This document shows positions 33,426 to 42,727 of a stretch of DNA of 64,000 nt, piece by piece (within the stretch, counting starts at the first letter, position 1; each line of letters opens with the position of its first letter). The translations under genes were made by a program, and so were the position numbers. The notes below the pieces were generated by a model. The model was not told the DNA's origin, did not search any database, and worked only from the letters and a program-made list of their open reading frames with translations. Origin of the DNA: Cellvibrio sp. UBA7671 (lineage in GTDB: Bacteria; Pseudomonadota; Gammaproteobacteria; Pseudomonadales; Cellvibrionaceae); NCBI GenBank assembly GCA_002483145.1, contig DLHJ01000001.1:62001-126000 (forward strand), read 5' to 3'.

Positions 33426-34970
33426 ATGCGATCAACAATAAGTAGCAATCTACATACATGGGGGCGTCTTGCGGCAGCTGCCGCCCTGAGCCTCTTGATA
33501 ATGGCACCGCTAGTGCAGGCATCAGGTGAAAAACGGGTCACTGTGCCTATTGCCCTGCCATTTCAGCAAGCGACATCTTTGTCGTCGAGCAGTGTAGCAG
33601 CCACTACTGCTGCGGCATTGCCGAACCCCAATGCGATCCAGCCCATGCCCTATACCCAGGCGCCCGCCCCTGCGGTGGCGGCGCTCTATTCGTCAGCAGC
33701 ATATTCTTCTTCAGAGGCGCTTTCATCGGCAGTTCAGGTCGCGAATGTCAGTTCGGTGGCCACCAGTTCAGCGGCGCCCGCGGTAAAAGCGGCGGTTGCC
33801 AAGGAGGCAAGGCCGGCAGCAGTCAACATTCCCGTCGTAACCACAGCACCGATCAAGGCGCCACGTTATCCGGTTGGCCACCCAGAGGCATTTGTGCCCG
33901 AGTTTGAAGATTACATCGCCAAAAAAGTTGCGCCCTTTGTGCCGGGAGTCGCGGTGGTGATTGTCTCGGGAGGGCAGATTAAATCACTCAACGGTTATGG
34001 CGTGCGCCGCGCCGGCACGCGCGAAACTATCACTCCCGATACCGTGTTCCGCCTTGCGTCCCTGTCCAAAGCGGTTGCCGCAACCTCCGCCAGTGTATTG
34101 GTCAATGAGGGCAAAATCAGTTGGGATACCACCGTCACTTCAGTTCTACCAAATATCACCTTTAGCAATGCACGTTACGGCAAGCAACTCACCCTGCGCC
34201 ATGCGCTCTCGCAATCCTCGGGTTTACCGCGCCACACCTACAGTCACTTTATTGATGCCAATAAGAGCTACGCCGATTCAGTGGCGCGCCTGCGCTATGT
34301 GAATTTCGTCTGCCCACCGGGCAAATGTTTTGCCTACCAGAATGTGATGTACAGCCTGTCGGGCGATATGATCAAGAACAAAGCGGGCATGAGTTTCGAG
34401 CAGTACACGGAAGAGAAAATTTTTGATCCGCTCGGCATGCGCAGCGCGTCCTATGGTCTGGCCAGCTACAACGCATCCCCCAATCGGGCCGCACCGCATG
34501 TCAATAATGGCAAGCGCTGGATTCCAACCGCCGTCACGGGTAATTGGTATCGCGTAGCACCGGCGGCGGGTGTGAACGCCAGCATTGTCGATATGTCGCG
34601 CTTTTTGCTCGCGCAGATGGGCAAGCGGCAGGATGTACTGCCACTCTCCGTACTCAATCCCATCCAGTCACGGGTGACCAAAAATACCCCGGCGCAAAAC
34701 TATTACGGTGTGCGCAAAGCGGTGGGTAATACCGCCTATGGCATGGGCTGGCGGGTATTTGATTACGGCCGCAACAAAAACTTTATCCACCACGGCGGCC
34801 ACGTAAAAGGTTTCCGCACCGAGATGGTATTCAACCGCGATTTACAGATCGGCATGGTATTCCTGTCCAATTCCGAAACCCGCCTTGCGCGCGATGTGAT
34901 TTTTAAATTCCTCGATAGCTACGAGCGCGCCCAGACCGCGGCGCGCGCCGCTGCCAAGAAGAAAAAATAA
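33426..34970 (+). CDS. Secreted serine hydrolase, class C beta-lactamase-like
   Basis: The 514-residue protein has a signal peptide (about 1-33, ending PLVQA) and a low-complexity Ser/Ala/Pro-rich stretch (about 45-140) before a beta-lactamase/penicillin-binding-like domain. The catalytic SxxK is S212-L-S-K215 (FRLASLSKA), the second motif is Y304-Q-N306, and the third is HHGG in NFIHHGGHVKGF. These enzymes include esterases, D-aminopeptidases and EstB-type lactamases. The exact reaction cannot be told. A TTG at 33420 is also possible; ATG at 33426 starts a better signal. The end is Lys-rich (AARAAAKKKK). The CPBP protease gene starts two bases after its stop. Confidence 0.88.
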   Translation: MRSTISSNLHTWGRLAAAAALSLLIMAPLVQASGEKRVTVPIALPFQQATSLSSSSVAATTAAALPNPNAIQPMPYTQAPAPAVAALYSSAAYSSSEALSSAVQVANVSSVATSSAAPAVKAAVAKEARPAAVNIPVVTTAPIKAPRYPVGHPEAFVPEFEDYIAKKVAPFVPGVAVVIVSGGQIKSLNGYGVRRAGTRETITPDTVFRLASLSKAVAATSASVLVNEGKISWDTTVTSVLPNITFSNARYGKQLTLRHALSQSSGLPRHTYSHFIDANKSYADSVARLRYVNFVCPPGKCFAYQNVMYSLSGDMIKNKAGMSFEQYTEEKIFDPLGMRSASYGLASYNASPNRAAPHVNNGKRWIPTAVTGNWYRVAPAAGVNASIVDMSRFLLAQMGKRQDVLPLSVLNPIQSRVTKNTPAQNYYGVRKAVGNTAYGMGWRVFDYGRNKNFIHHGGHVKGFRTEMVFNRDLQIGMVFLSNSETRLARDVIFKFLDSYERAQTAARAAAKKKK

Positions 34971-34972
34971 TC

Positions 34973-35812
34973 GTGAATCTCAACGCACTGCATCCGCGCC
35001 AGATTTTACGTGCACTCGATGAGATCGACCGGGCATCACCCTCATACACCCTTGATCGCCCTGCCGCCCTGCGTCGCGTCATGCTGGTGTTAGCCTGTGT
35101 GTCGGTGAGTTTGCTGGTGCTCCACTACGCCAAGTTTTCCACTAATCTCCTTGCGCTGCTGGGTTGGTTGGGCGACTGGAATGGCAAGGGTGAGCAGCAT
35201 TATGTGCAAGCCTTGCAAGCGCAGGGTTGGTTGGAGTTGTGCGGCTATATCTGGTGGACGTTATGCCACTTGCTCACCTTTATCGTGCTGCCCTGGCTGG
35301 TGATCCGCTTCGGCTTCAAGCAATCCATGCTGGATTTTGGCTGGCGCTGGAACCAGGTGAGCGAGCACTGGCGCGGCTATCTGCTGCTGCTCAGCCCGAT
35401 CCTGGTATTCGTTGTGCTGGTGAGTTTCGGCGATGATTTCGTCAACCACTACCCCTTTTATCGTCAGGCCGGGCGCAGCTGGCTCGACTTTCTCTTGTGG
35501 GAACTGCTCTACATGAGCCAGTTTGTGTTCCTCGAATTCTTTTTCCGCGGTTTTATGCTCAATGCCCTGCGTCCGGCCATGGGCGCCAATGCGATTTGGG
35601 TAATGTGTGTACCCTATATGATGATCCATTTACCCAAGCTTGCTCTTGAAGCGACCGGCGCGATTTTATTTGGCCTGTTTCTCGGCATTCTTGCACTGCA
35701 ATCGCGCTCGATTTGGGGTGGCGTTTTGGTGCACGCCGGTGTGGCGCTGAGTATGGATCTAGCCGCATTGTTGCGTAAACAGGATATTCCTGGATCATTT
35801 TTTCCTTTCTGA
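34973..35812 (+). CDS. CPBP family intramembrane metalloprotease
   Basis: This 279-residue membrane protein has about seven hydrophobic helices. The CPBP (CaaX protease and bacteriocin-processing, Abi) motifs are a partial EExxxR (FLEFFFRGFML, with one Glu replaced by Phe) and later histidines in VPYMMIHLPK and LVHAGVAL. The second Glu of the usual pair is missing, so either activity relies on the remaining Glu and His or the protein is a non-proteolytic relative. The start is GTG two bases after the hydrolase stop, so translation is coupled. The two gene products may act on the same surface or cell-wall pathway. Confidence in family is good, function unknown. Confidence 0.83.
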   Translation: MNLNALHPRQILRALDEIDRASPSYTLDRPAALRRVMLVLACVSVSLLVLHYAKFSTNLLALLGWLGDWNGKGEQHYVQALQAQGWLELCGYIWWTLCHLLTFIVLPWLVIRFGFKQSMLDFGWRWNQVSEHWRGYLLLLSPILVFVVLVSFGDDFVNHYPFYRQAGRSWLDFLLWELLYMSQFVFLEFFFRGFMLNALRPAMGANAIWVMCVPYMMIHLPKLALEATGAILFGLFLGILALQSRSIWGGVLVHAGVALSMDLAALLRKQDIPGSFFPF

Positions 35813-36008
35813 TTGTGCTCTTATAACTCCCCGCTGTTAGCTTTTTTTCGGGTATCTCTCCAGCCCTTGCAAATCAACGGCTTGTCGCTTAAATATTCAA
35901 ATTGCCCGAAAATTGGCACCTAAGGCATCAAAATAGTGCGACTTGAATCACGAATTTTTGCTGCTAAAGTCACTGTTACCCGGCAAAAAACTTCTGTGAG
36001 GAAAGGAT

Positions 36009-36356
36009 ATGATTCACATCTACAGCACGGCAAGCGTCAAATCAGCGCTCTTCCTGATTGCTCTGATGGCCACAGCGGCAACCCATGCATCGCTACTCGA
36101 CTGCACCACATCCCCATATGTAGATGTGGTCGCCGATGCACCATGCACCCCCATCGAACCCCTGGTGGATGAAAGCAAAACCTACATATTGGAAGAGGCT
36201 ATTCCCGCGCAACCCATCAAAGCTGTACTGGCGGGTTTTCAGGTTAACCAGACGCGTGCCGCCAGTGCCCTACCTGAATCAGCTCCACTAGTCGTGTTGA
36301 TTGGTGCCTTGCTTGCGGTGCTATTGGTTCGCGCCAAAAGCTGTAATACCAAATAG
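36009..36356 (+). CDS. Small exported protein with sorting-signal-like C-terminal tail
   Basis: This 115-residue protein has a signal peptide (about 1-28, ending ATHAS), a short middle with two Cys (LLDCTTSPYVDVVADAPCTPIE) and a tail LPESAPLVVLIGALLAVLLV ending in Arg-Ala-Lys. The tail has the tripartite order of PEP-CTERM-type sorting signals (Pro-Glu motif, hydrophobic helix, basic end), but it lacks the classical VPEP start, so it could be a plain membrane anchor. A strong GAGGAAAGG ribosome site precedes the ATG. It is alone, between the CPBP gene and uvrD. I do not recognise a family. Confidence 0.7.
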   Translation: MIHIYSTASVKSALFLIALMATAATHASLLDCTTSPYVDVVADAPCTPIEPLVDESKTYILEEAIPAQPIKAVLAGFQVNQTRAASALPESAPLVVLIGALLAVLLVRAKSCNTK

Positions 36357-36432
36357 TTGTTTTTATAATATCCAGTAACAGCTGCGCAAAACCCGCGAAC
36401 CTGCAAAAACAAAGATGGCTATATGTATATCT

Positions 36433-36467
36433 AGCCAGTAAAATCGCCGCATTCTTTTTTACTGGCT
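36433..36467 (+). promoter_or_regulatory. Leader hairpin directly before uvrD
   Basis: AGCCAGTAAAA (36433-36443) pairs perfectly with TTTTACTGGCT (36457-36467), 13-base loop, ending seven bases before the uvrD ATG. A second symmetrical element, TGGCTA-N10-TAGCCA (36416-36437), overlaps its left arm. It could mask the ribosome site, end transcripts from the small gene, or bind a regulator; no canonical LexA box (CTGT-N8-ACAG) is seen. Confidence 0.5.
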
Positions 36468-36473
36468 CTGGTT

Positions 36474-38696
36474 ATGGATGTTTCCCTCCTATTAGATTCG
36501 CTCAATACTGCCCAGCGCGACGCGGTTGCGGCGCCAGCGTGCAACCAATTGATCCTCGCTGGAGCGGGCAGCGGTAAAACGCGTGTGTTGGTGCATCGTA
36601 TCGCCTGGCTGATCCAGGTGGAAAAAGTATCGCCCTATTCGATAATGGCGGTGACTTTTACCAACAAAGCCGCACGTGAAATGCGCGCGCGCCTCGACGA
36701 GCTCTTCCAACAGAACGGACAGCCCATCAACAGCCGCGCTATGTGGGTCGGCACTTTCCACGGCCTCGCACATCGACTGTTAAAGGCGCATTGGCAGGAT
36801 GCAAAACTGCCGCAGAATTTCCAGATTTTGGATAGCGATGATCAGTTGCGTCTGATCAAACGCGTCTACCAAACGCTCAATATCGACGAAAACAAATGGC
36901 CTCATAAACAGGCGCAGTGGTACATCAACGGCCAAAAAGATGAAGGCCTGCGCCCGCAGCATATCCAGGATACTGGCGATCCCTTTGTGCGCACCATGCT
37001 GCAAATTTATCGCGCTTATGAAGAAGACTGCCAGCGCGGTGGCATGGTGGATTTCGCCGAGATCTTATTGCGCGCCCACGAACTCTGGCTGCATAAGCCG
37101 CATATCCTTGAACACTATCAACAGCGTTTCCCGTTTGTATTGGTCGATGAATTCCAGGATACCAATAGCGTGCAATATGCGTGGCTGCGTGTGCTTGCGG
37201 GAAAAAGCGCGTGCGTGAGCGCAGTGGGCGACGACGACCAATCCATTTACGGTTGGCGCGGAGCGAAAATTGAAAACATCCAGCGGTTCTCGCAGGATTT
37301 TGCTGATACCCAAGTATATCGCCTCGAGCAAAATTATCGCTCCACCGGCAATATCCTCAAAGCCGCTAACGCAGTGATCAAACACAACTACGGCCGCCTT
37401 GGTAAAGAGTTGTGGACGGAAGGTGAAAAAGGCGAGCCGATTTCGCTATACGCCGCCTACAACGAACAGGATGAAGCGCGCTTTATAGTCGAGCGCATCC
37501 AGGATTGGGCGCGCAAAGGCCATGCGAAGAAAACCATCGCAATTTTGTATCGCTCCAACGCCCAGTCGCGCGTATTGGAAGAAGCCTTGTTGCGCGAGGC
37601 GATTCCCTATCGCATTTACGGCGGTCAGCGCTTTTATGATCGCCTCGAAATTAAAAATGCCATCGCCTACATGCGCTTGATTAGCAACCGCCACGACGAT
37701 GCCGGTTTTGAACGCGTGATTAATACCCCGACGCGCGGTATCGGCGGCAAAACCGTTGACGATATTCGCTTGTTTGCACGCGAACAGGGCTGCTCGCTCT
37801 GGGCAGCAGCCGAACAAATGGTTGCCAAGCGCGTACTCGCTGCACGCGCCGGTAATGCGGTGCAATCATTTTTAAATTTGGTTGAAAAGCTCGCGCAGGA
37901 TGCAAACGCAATTGATATCCACGGCGATACGCCATCGCTCGATATGGTTGCAAAACAAGTCATCGAAGACACCGGCCTGCTGGAATTTCATCAAAATGAA
38001 AAAGGTGAAAAAGGCCAGGCGCGCGGCGAAAACTTGCAGGAATTAATTACTGCCTGCCGCGCATTTGATGCGGAAGAAGAGAATGAAGAACTCTCGCCGC
38101 TACAACAATTTTTAGATACAGCGGCACTCGATGCCGGTGAAACCCAGGCCGATGAATTTGAAGATGCAGTGCAATTAATGACGCTGCACTCGGCCAAAGG
38201 GTTGGAATTTCCGCTGGTGTTTTTGGCCGGTGTGGAAGAGGGTTTGTTCCCGCATAAAATGTCGGCGGATGACCCGGATCGTTTGGAAGAAGAGCGGCGC
38301 CTGTGTTACGTGGGCATCACTCGCGCTATGGAAAAGTTATTTATCAGTTATGCCGAAACCCGTCGCTTGTACGGCAATGAAACCTTTAACGCGGTGTCCC
38401 GTTTTGTGAAAGAAATTCCTGAAGATTGTATCGAAGAAGTGCGTTTAAAAACCGCGGTCACCCGTCCAGTCAGTTTTAATCGCCCGCTCACCAAACCCTC
38501 AACGCGCCAGCCCATGTACGATACCGGTGAAGACACCGGCTTCCGCCTCGGCCAACGCGTCACCCACGCTATGTTTGGCGAAGGTGTGATTTTGCAATTT
38601 GAAGGTTCAGGCCCGAATGCGGTAATTCAAGTTAAATTTGAAACTATCGGTATCAAACGCTTGGTGATGCAATATGCAAAGTTGCAGGCGCTGTAA
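36474..38696 (+). CDS. uvrD: DNA helicase II, UvrD
   Basis: The 740-residue superfamily 1A helicase moves 3' to 5' on single-stranded DNA in nucleotide excision and mismatch repair. It opens with MDVSLLLDSLNTAQRDAVAA, very close to E. coli UvrD. Motifs: Walker A ILAGAGSGKTRVL, motif Ia MAVTFTNKAAREMRAR, motif II VLVDEFQDTNSVQY, motif III AVGDDDQSIYGWRGA, motif IV LEQNYRSTGNIL, motif V VQLMTLHSAKGLEFPLVFL and motif VI EERRLCYVGITRAM. The C-terminal tail (RLGQRVTHAMFGEGVILQFE) is the UvrD tudor-like region that contacts RNA polymerase. Length is slightly above E. coli (720). It is transcribed alone, with a leader hairpin in front. Confidence 0.97.
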   Translation: MDVSLLLDSLNTAQRDAVAAPACNQLILAGAGSGKTRVLVHRIAWLIQVEKVSPYSIMAVTFTNKAAREMRARLDELFQQNGQPINSRAMWVGTFHGLAHRLLKAHWQDAKLPQNFQILDSDDQLRLIKRVYQTLNIDENKWPHKQAQWYINGQKDEGLRPQHIQDTGDPFVRTMLQIYRAYEEDCQRGGMVDFAEILLRAHELWLHKPHILEHYQQRFPFVLVDEFQDTNSVQYAWLRVLAGKSACVSAVGDDDQSIYGWRGAKIENIQRFSQDFADTQVYRLEQNYRSTGNILKAANAVIKHNYGRLGKELWTEGEKGEPISLYAAYNEQDEARFIVERIQDWARKGHAKKTIAILYRSNAQSRVLEEALLREAIPYRIYGGQRFYDRLEIKNAIAYMRLISNRHDDAGFERVINTPTRGIGGKTVDDIRLFAREQGCSLWAAAEQMVAKRVLAARAGNAVQSFLNLVEKLAQDANAIDIHGDTPSLDMVAKQVIEDTGLLEFHQNEKGEKGQARGENLQELITACRAFDAEEENEELSPLQQFLDTAALDAGETQADEFEDAVQLMTLHSAKGLEFPLVFLAGVEEGLFPHKMSADDPDRLEEERRLCYVGITRAMEKLFISYAETRRLYGNETFNAVSRFVKEIPEDCIEEVRLKTAVTRPVSFNRPLTKPSTRQPMYDTGEDTGFRLGQRVTHAMFGEGVILQFEGSGPNAVIQVKFETIGIKRLVMQYAKLQAL

Positions 38697-38796
38697 AGCC
38701 TCTGTATAAAGTGCAGCCAAAAAAACTACAGCTGTAGCAAAATTTGCTACGACGATAAAACGCAAATATTTTTTCAGATCCTGAAGCGAAGGAACT

Positions 38797-39957
38797 ATGA
38801 ATAATAAATCCACTAACTGGTACCCGCTTGTTATTGTCATCCTGATCGCCACCTTGGCCGCGGTATTCGCGGCTTTAGTGTTGGAGAAATCCAAACCTGC
38901 AGATGCAGTGCAAAATACATCTGTAAGCGCGCAAAATTCTTCGGCAGTTTCTTCCCAGCAATACCATTGGAAAATGGTAACTTCCTGGCCAAAAAACACA
39001 CCCGGATTAGGCGTAGGTGCAGAGAATTTGGCACGTGTGATTAACGAAATGTCCGGTGGGCGCTTGCAAATTCATGTGTATGGTGCAAATGAATTAGTGC
39101 CTGCCATGGGTGTGTTTGATGCGGTGTCATCGGGCAGTGTGGAAATGGGACATTCCGGCAGTTATTTCTGGCGCGGCAAGGTACCCGCTGCGCAATTTTT
39201 TACCTCAGTACCCTTTGGGATGAATGCGCAGGAATTGTATGGCTGGATCAACCACGGCGGCGGTTTGGAATTGTGGCGCGAACTTTACGCCCCCTTTAAT
39301 TTAATTCCCTTTCCAGCGGGCAATACCGGTGTGCAAATGGCCGGTTGGTTTAATCGTGAAATTAATACAGTAGACGATTTGCGCGGTTTAAAAATGCGCA
39401 TTCCCGGTTTGGCGGGTGAAGTATTTAATCTGGCTGGCGGTACATCGGTAAATATTCCCGGTGGTGAACTTTATACAGCGTTGCAAACCGGTGTTATTGA
39501 TGCGGCGGAATGGGTCGGGCCGGAAAATGATTTGGCGTTTGGTTTCCAGCAGATCGCCAAATATTATTACTATCCCGGTTGGCATGAACCGGGTCCGTCG
39601 ATGGAATTGATCATCAACAAAACCGCGTTTGAAAATTTGCCCAAGGATTTGCAGGCGATTGTGACCTACGCTGCGCGCGCGATGAGCCAGGATATGTTTG
39701 ACAGTTACACTGCGCACAACAGTCGCGCGTTAAAAGAACTGGTTGACAATCAAGGTGTGCAAATTCGCCGTTTGCCGGATGAAGTACTGAAGCATTTCTA
39801 CGAAATTTCGCAGCAGGTATATGCGGAGCAAGCTGCAAAAGATCCGCGATTTAAGAAGGTATACGATTCCTATTCTGCGTTTATGAAGGACTCGGCCGCC
39901 TACCAAAAAATTTCCGAACAGACCTATTACGAAGTGCGCGAACAGCAACGTGATTAA
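38797..39957 (+). CDS. dctP: TRAP transporter substrate-binding protein, DctP family
   Basis: This 386-residue periplasmic protein has an N-terminal hydrophobic segment (about 11-30) that acts as signal or anchor, then a linker and a DctP domain: HWKMVTSWPKNTPGLGVGAENLARVI, LQIHVYGANELVPAMGVFDAVSSG, INTVDDLRGLKMRIPGLAGEVFNLAGGTSVNIPGGELYTALQTGVIDAAEWVGP. The Arg in LKMRIPG is the usual carboxylate-binding Arg. It is closest in pattern to the 2-oxo-acid or lactate group, inferred from memory. There are no permease genes beside it; dctQ/dctM lie about 18 kb away on the other strand. The ribosome site GAAGGA is good. Confidence 0.92.
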   Translation: MNNKSTNWYPLVIVILIATLAAVFAALVLEKSKPADAVQNTSVSAQNSSAVSSQQYHWKMVTSWPKNTPGLGVGAENLARVINEMSGGRLQIHVYGANELVPAMGVFDAVSSGSVEMGHSGSYFWRGKVPAAQFFTSVPFGMNAQELYGWINHGGGLELWRELYAPFNLIPFPAGNTGVQMAGWFNREINTVDDLRGLKMRIPGLAGEVFNLAGGTSVNIPGGELYTALQTGVIDAAEWVGPENDLAFGFQQIAKYYYYPGWHEPGPSMELIINKTAFENLPKDLQAIVTYAARAMSQDMFDSYTAHNSRALKELVDNQGVQIRRLPDEVLKHFYEISQQVYAEQAAKDPRFKKVYDSYSAFMKDSAAYQKISEQTYYEVREQQRD

Positions 39958-40009
39958 CTCAATACCAAATTGTGACTGATAGGGTGGAACTAGCCTGCAT
40001 CAGAGTGAA

Positions 40010-42706
40010 TTATTCTGGTTTCACTATTGGGAAAGGATCTGTAATACCAAAGAAACCTAACCCTCCCTGATTAAAAAAGGCATCAAAAAACGCATGCTTA
40101 TATAGTAGCCGCAGTTGCTTTTCCTCATCTGAAAGAAGACGCACGGGATTCCCATTGAGCAAATCCGCACGAGTTGGTTTGTTAAAAAAATTAGTCTCGC
40201 GAAGTTTATCAATTGTTTTTTCCAGCCCGGACTCTCCTAAACCTGCCATTTGTGTTAATCGTTGACCGAAAAAAGTGATGGGCATGTGCCTCGGCCAACT
40301 TTTATCAAACGGTTGGTTACTCCAAACCAGATAGGGTGTTGAGTAGAACTCCTGAAATGCCATCCCAATACTTTCAGGCTTAAATCCGGTCTCATGATAA
40401 ATTTTAAAGTTTGCACCCAGAATAGGTAGATGATCACCATAAAACAAGATGGTAACCGGCGGGGAGTTTTGTTGTTGAAATTCACTAATTAATTCCGCCA
40501 AGGCGTCACGTGACTCACGAACACCTATTGAGTAAGTGGTTAGTATCTGATGTTCAGATTCTGGAAGTTGCGGAGCTGCTGACCAATTAATAGAAATTGG
40601 GGGCAATCCCTGATAACGATCATCTTCAAATGGCCCATGGTTTGCCATAGTTACCGTAAAAATAAACTGCGGTTCTTGAGCTTGCTGAAGCTGCTGCAGA
40701 ATCAGTCCGTTAATTGCGCGATCAGTAACGTAGAGTTTATTGCGCTCGGCCTCCTTGAAGTAGTCAACATCTTTAAATTCAGAAAAACCAAGCAGGGGAT
40801 ATGATTTGTCCCGACCCCAGAACCAACCCTCACTGGCGTGTATGCCGAGAGTTTTATATCCAGCTTGGTGAAAACGCCAGACAATACTGGGCATTGGTTT
40901 TTCAATAAAATGTACAAATGGCACGCTTACACCAGGAAATAACTTTAGGGCTATTCCGGTTAAAAATTCAAACTCAGTATTTGCAGTCATCCCCCCGAAC
41001 GAGGGAACCTCAACATAGCCTGATGCACAATTTGATTCTAGCGTGGACAAAGTGCTACATAAGTTATCCAAATCACCGGGAGAACCTTCGGGAAACAATC
41101 CGTCGGCAAGTTGTCCTGGATCCCAAAAAGCTTCTGACTGAATAACAATGACGTGAGGTTGTATCTGTGCAGATTTTTCGGTTGATACGTCTACTTTTAT
41201 ATTGCTTGCTTGCGCCAATAAATTCACTGAATTACTACTATAGTTTTCTGGTTTTTCAAGGGTAAATCCAGCGATATGTTTATATATAAAGCTAGGGAAA
41301 AATCCGGAATAGGTATATAGCTGTGCCGCACCTGGCATATCCCAAGCATTGGGAATGCGGGACTCATCAAATACTTTATTAGGATAATGCAAGAAACCTA
41401 ATATTAGCCCAAAAGCAATCAAACCTCGCAGTGCCGCCCATATTTTTCTGTTAACCAAAAACGATGGAAATTTCCACAACAAATAAATGAAACCAATGAA
41501 TGATGAAAAAATTGCACCATAAATTAATACGGCGAATTGCTTCCCCGCAATAAAAATTAAAGAGTCGAATGCCTGATTCACCATATGAAAATCAGTTGGC
41601 ATTAAAGGGACTCCAAGAAATTGAACTTTAAGATAATTGATAACTGACACTAATAAAATAAGTGCAATCGTAAATAAGGCCGCAGCGATTCTGGCCAAAA
41701 AAAAGCGTACGACAAAATAGATCAAACAGATAGTAAAAGCGCTGATGGAAAAAAAATAAAATGAATTTTCCACCCAACGAATTAGTTCATTTATCTCCCA
41801 ACCTCGAACCGGTACTTCCACCATTACAATTGCAAGAAATATTAGGGTTAGCACCCAAAGAACAGATTTTTGGAAATAGGCCAGGAGTTCATAACTGCTT
41901 GAAAAGCGCTTATCTATCGACCCCACTTGTTGGGCAGGAGAAATTTTTGTCCGGCTAGCCCAGCTAACCCAGTCAATCCACCAACTTAAAAAATGGACCG
42001 TTATCGGGAGCACTGCGATCACCAGTGTCGCCACTGCAAATCCAAAGCACCCTGCATAGGTCATCGTCGGCGAAGCGCCAATTACAGCAAATAAAATAGC
42101 GGAAAAAAATGACAGTATTAGTGCAGATAAAAACCACAACTCTATCTGTTGCGATATCAGTAAATGACAGAATGTATCTTTGGCTGGTTTTGATGTCTGT
42201 CGTTTTTCCAGATAGTATCCTAACGCAACAGATAGAACACATAAAGAAAGGTGAAAATTAATATAGGTATATATAAGCCCTAAAATGCCTAGCATTATCA
42301 ATAGCATCACAATTTTTTTCTGATGCAGCACTCGGTCAATCTGAACAAGTATCAAACCAATTAAACAAGCGGCGGTGAAATGTGTTGGCCCAACAGGTAT
42401 AAACCATTCAGTTACCATGGATGGTTGAAAATACTGAGCTATAGAATAGTAAAAATATTGCAGAAGAATATGAATCAGTAATGCCGAATAAAATATTTTT
42501 GCAACTTGATAGGTTCGAAAAAGTTTTCCAAGATGTGCTCCGAGCAGTAGTAGCACAAGACCGCTTGAGCAAATATTCAAAACATTGATGAAAATTATTG
42601 AGATGCCTGAATTTTGAGCCCCAGACTGGATTAGCAACTGTATGAACACGAACACAATTGCTAACGCTGAGTAAAAGGCCTTTAATTTGATTACTGCATA
42701 TGGCAT
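40010..42706 (-). CDS. LTA synthase-like membrane phosphoglycerol/phosphoethanolamine transferase
   Basis: The 898-residue protein has an unusually long membrane part (about 1-470, many helices) and then an extracytoplasmic alkaline-phosphatase/sulfatase-like domain. The start of that domain is VIVIQSEAFWDPGQLADG, and the nucleophile is probably Thr574 in GGMTANTEFEFLTG; GIHASEGWFWGRDKSYPLLGF, VTMANHGPFEDDRYQG and LFYGDHLPIL follow, the last with metal ligands Asp and His. This is the LtaS/OpgB-like group that moves glycerol-phosphate or phosphoethanolamine to glycans in the periplasm. The region is more AT-rich than its neighbours. A small anchored protein gene lies 21 bases upstream in the same unit. 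The acceptor is unknown, perhaps a periplasmic or capsular glucan. Confidence 0.85.
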   Translation of the reverse strand: MPYAVIKLKAFYSALAIVFVFIQLLIQSGAQNSGISIIFINVLNICSSGLVLLLLGAHLGKLFRTYQVAKIFYSALLIHILLQYFYYSIAQYFQPSMVTEWFIPVGPTHFTAACLIGLILVQIDRVLHQKKIVMLLIMLGILGLIYTYINFHLSLCVLSVALGYYLEKRQTSKPAKDTFCHLLISQQIELWFLSALILSFFSAILFAVIGASPTMTYAGCFGFAVATLVIAVLPITVHFLSWWIDWVSWASRTKISPAQQVGSIDKRFSSSYELLAYFQKSVLWVLTLIFLAIVMVEVPVRGWEINELIRWVENSFYFFSISAFTICLIYFVVRFFLARIAAALFTIALILLVSVINYLKVQFLGVPLMPTDFHMVNQAFDSLIFIAGKQFAVLIYGAIFSSFIGFIYLLWKFPSFLVNRKIWAALRGLIAFGLILGFLHYPNKVFDESRIPNAWDMPGAAQLYTYSGFFPSFIYKHIAGFTLEKPENYSSNSVNLLAQASNIKVDVSTEKSAQIQPHVIVIQSEAFWDPGQLADGLFPEGSPGDLDNLCSTLSTLESNCASGYVEVPSFGGMTANTEFEFLTGIALKLFPGVSVPFVHFIEKPMPSIVWRFHQAGYKTLGIHASEGWFWGRDKSYPLLGFSEFKDVDYFKEAERNKLYVTDRAINGLILQQLQQAQEPQFIFTVTMANHGPFEDDRYQGLPPISINWSAAPQLPESEHQILTTYSIGVRESRDALAELISEFQQQNSPPVTILFYGDHLPILGANFKIYHETGFKPESIGMAFQEFYSTPYLVWSNQPFDKSWPRHMPITFFGQRLTQMAGLGESGLEKTIDKLRETNFFNKPTRADLLNGNPVRLLSDEEKQLRLLYKHAFFDAFFNQGGLGFFGITDPFPIVKPE

Positions 42707-42727
42707 TAAATTGTTCCTTAAATTCCC

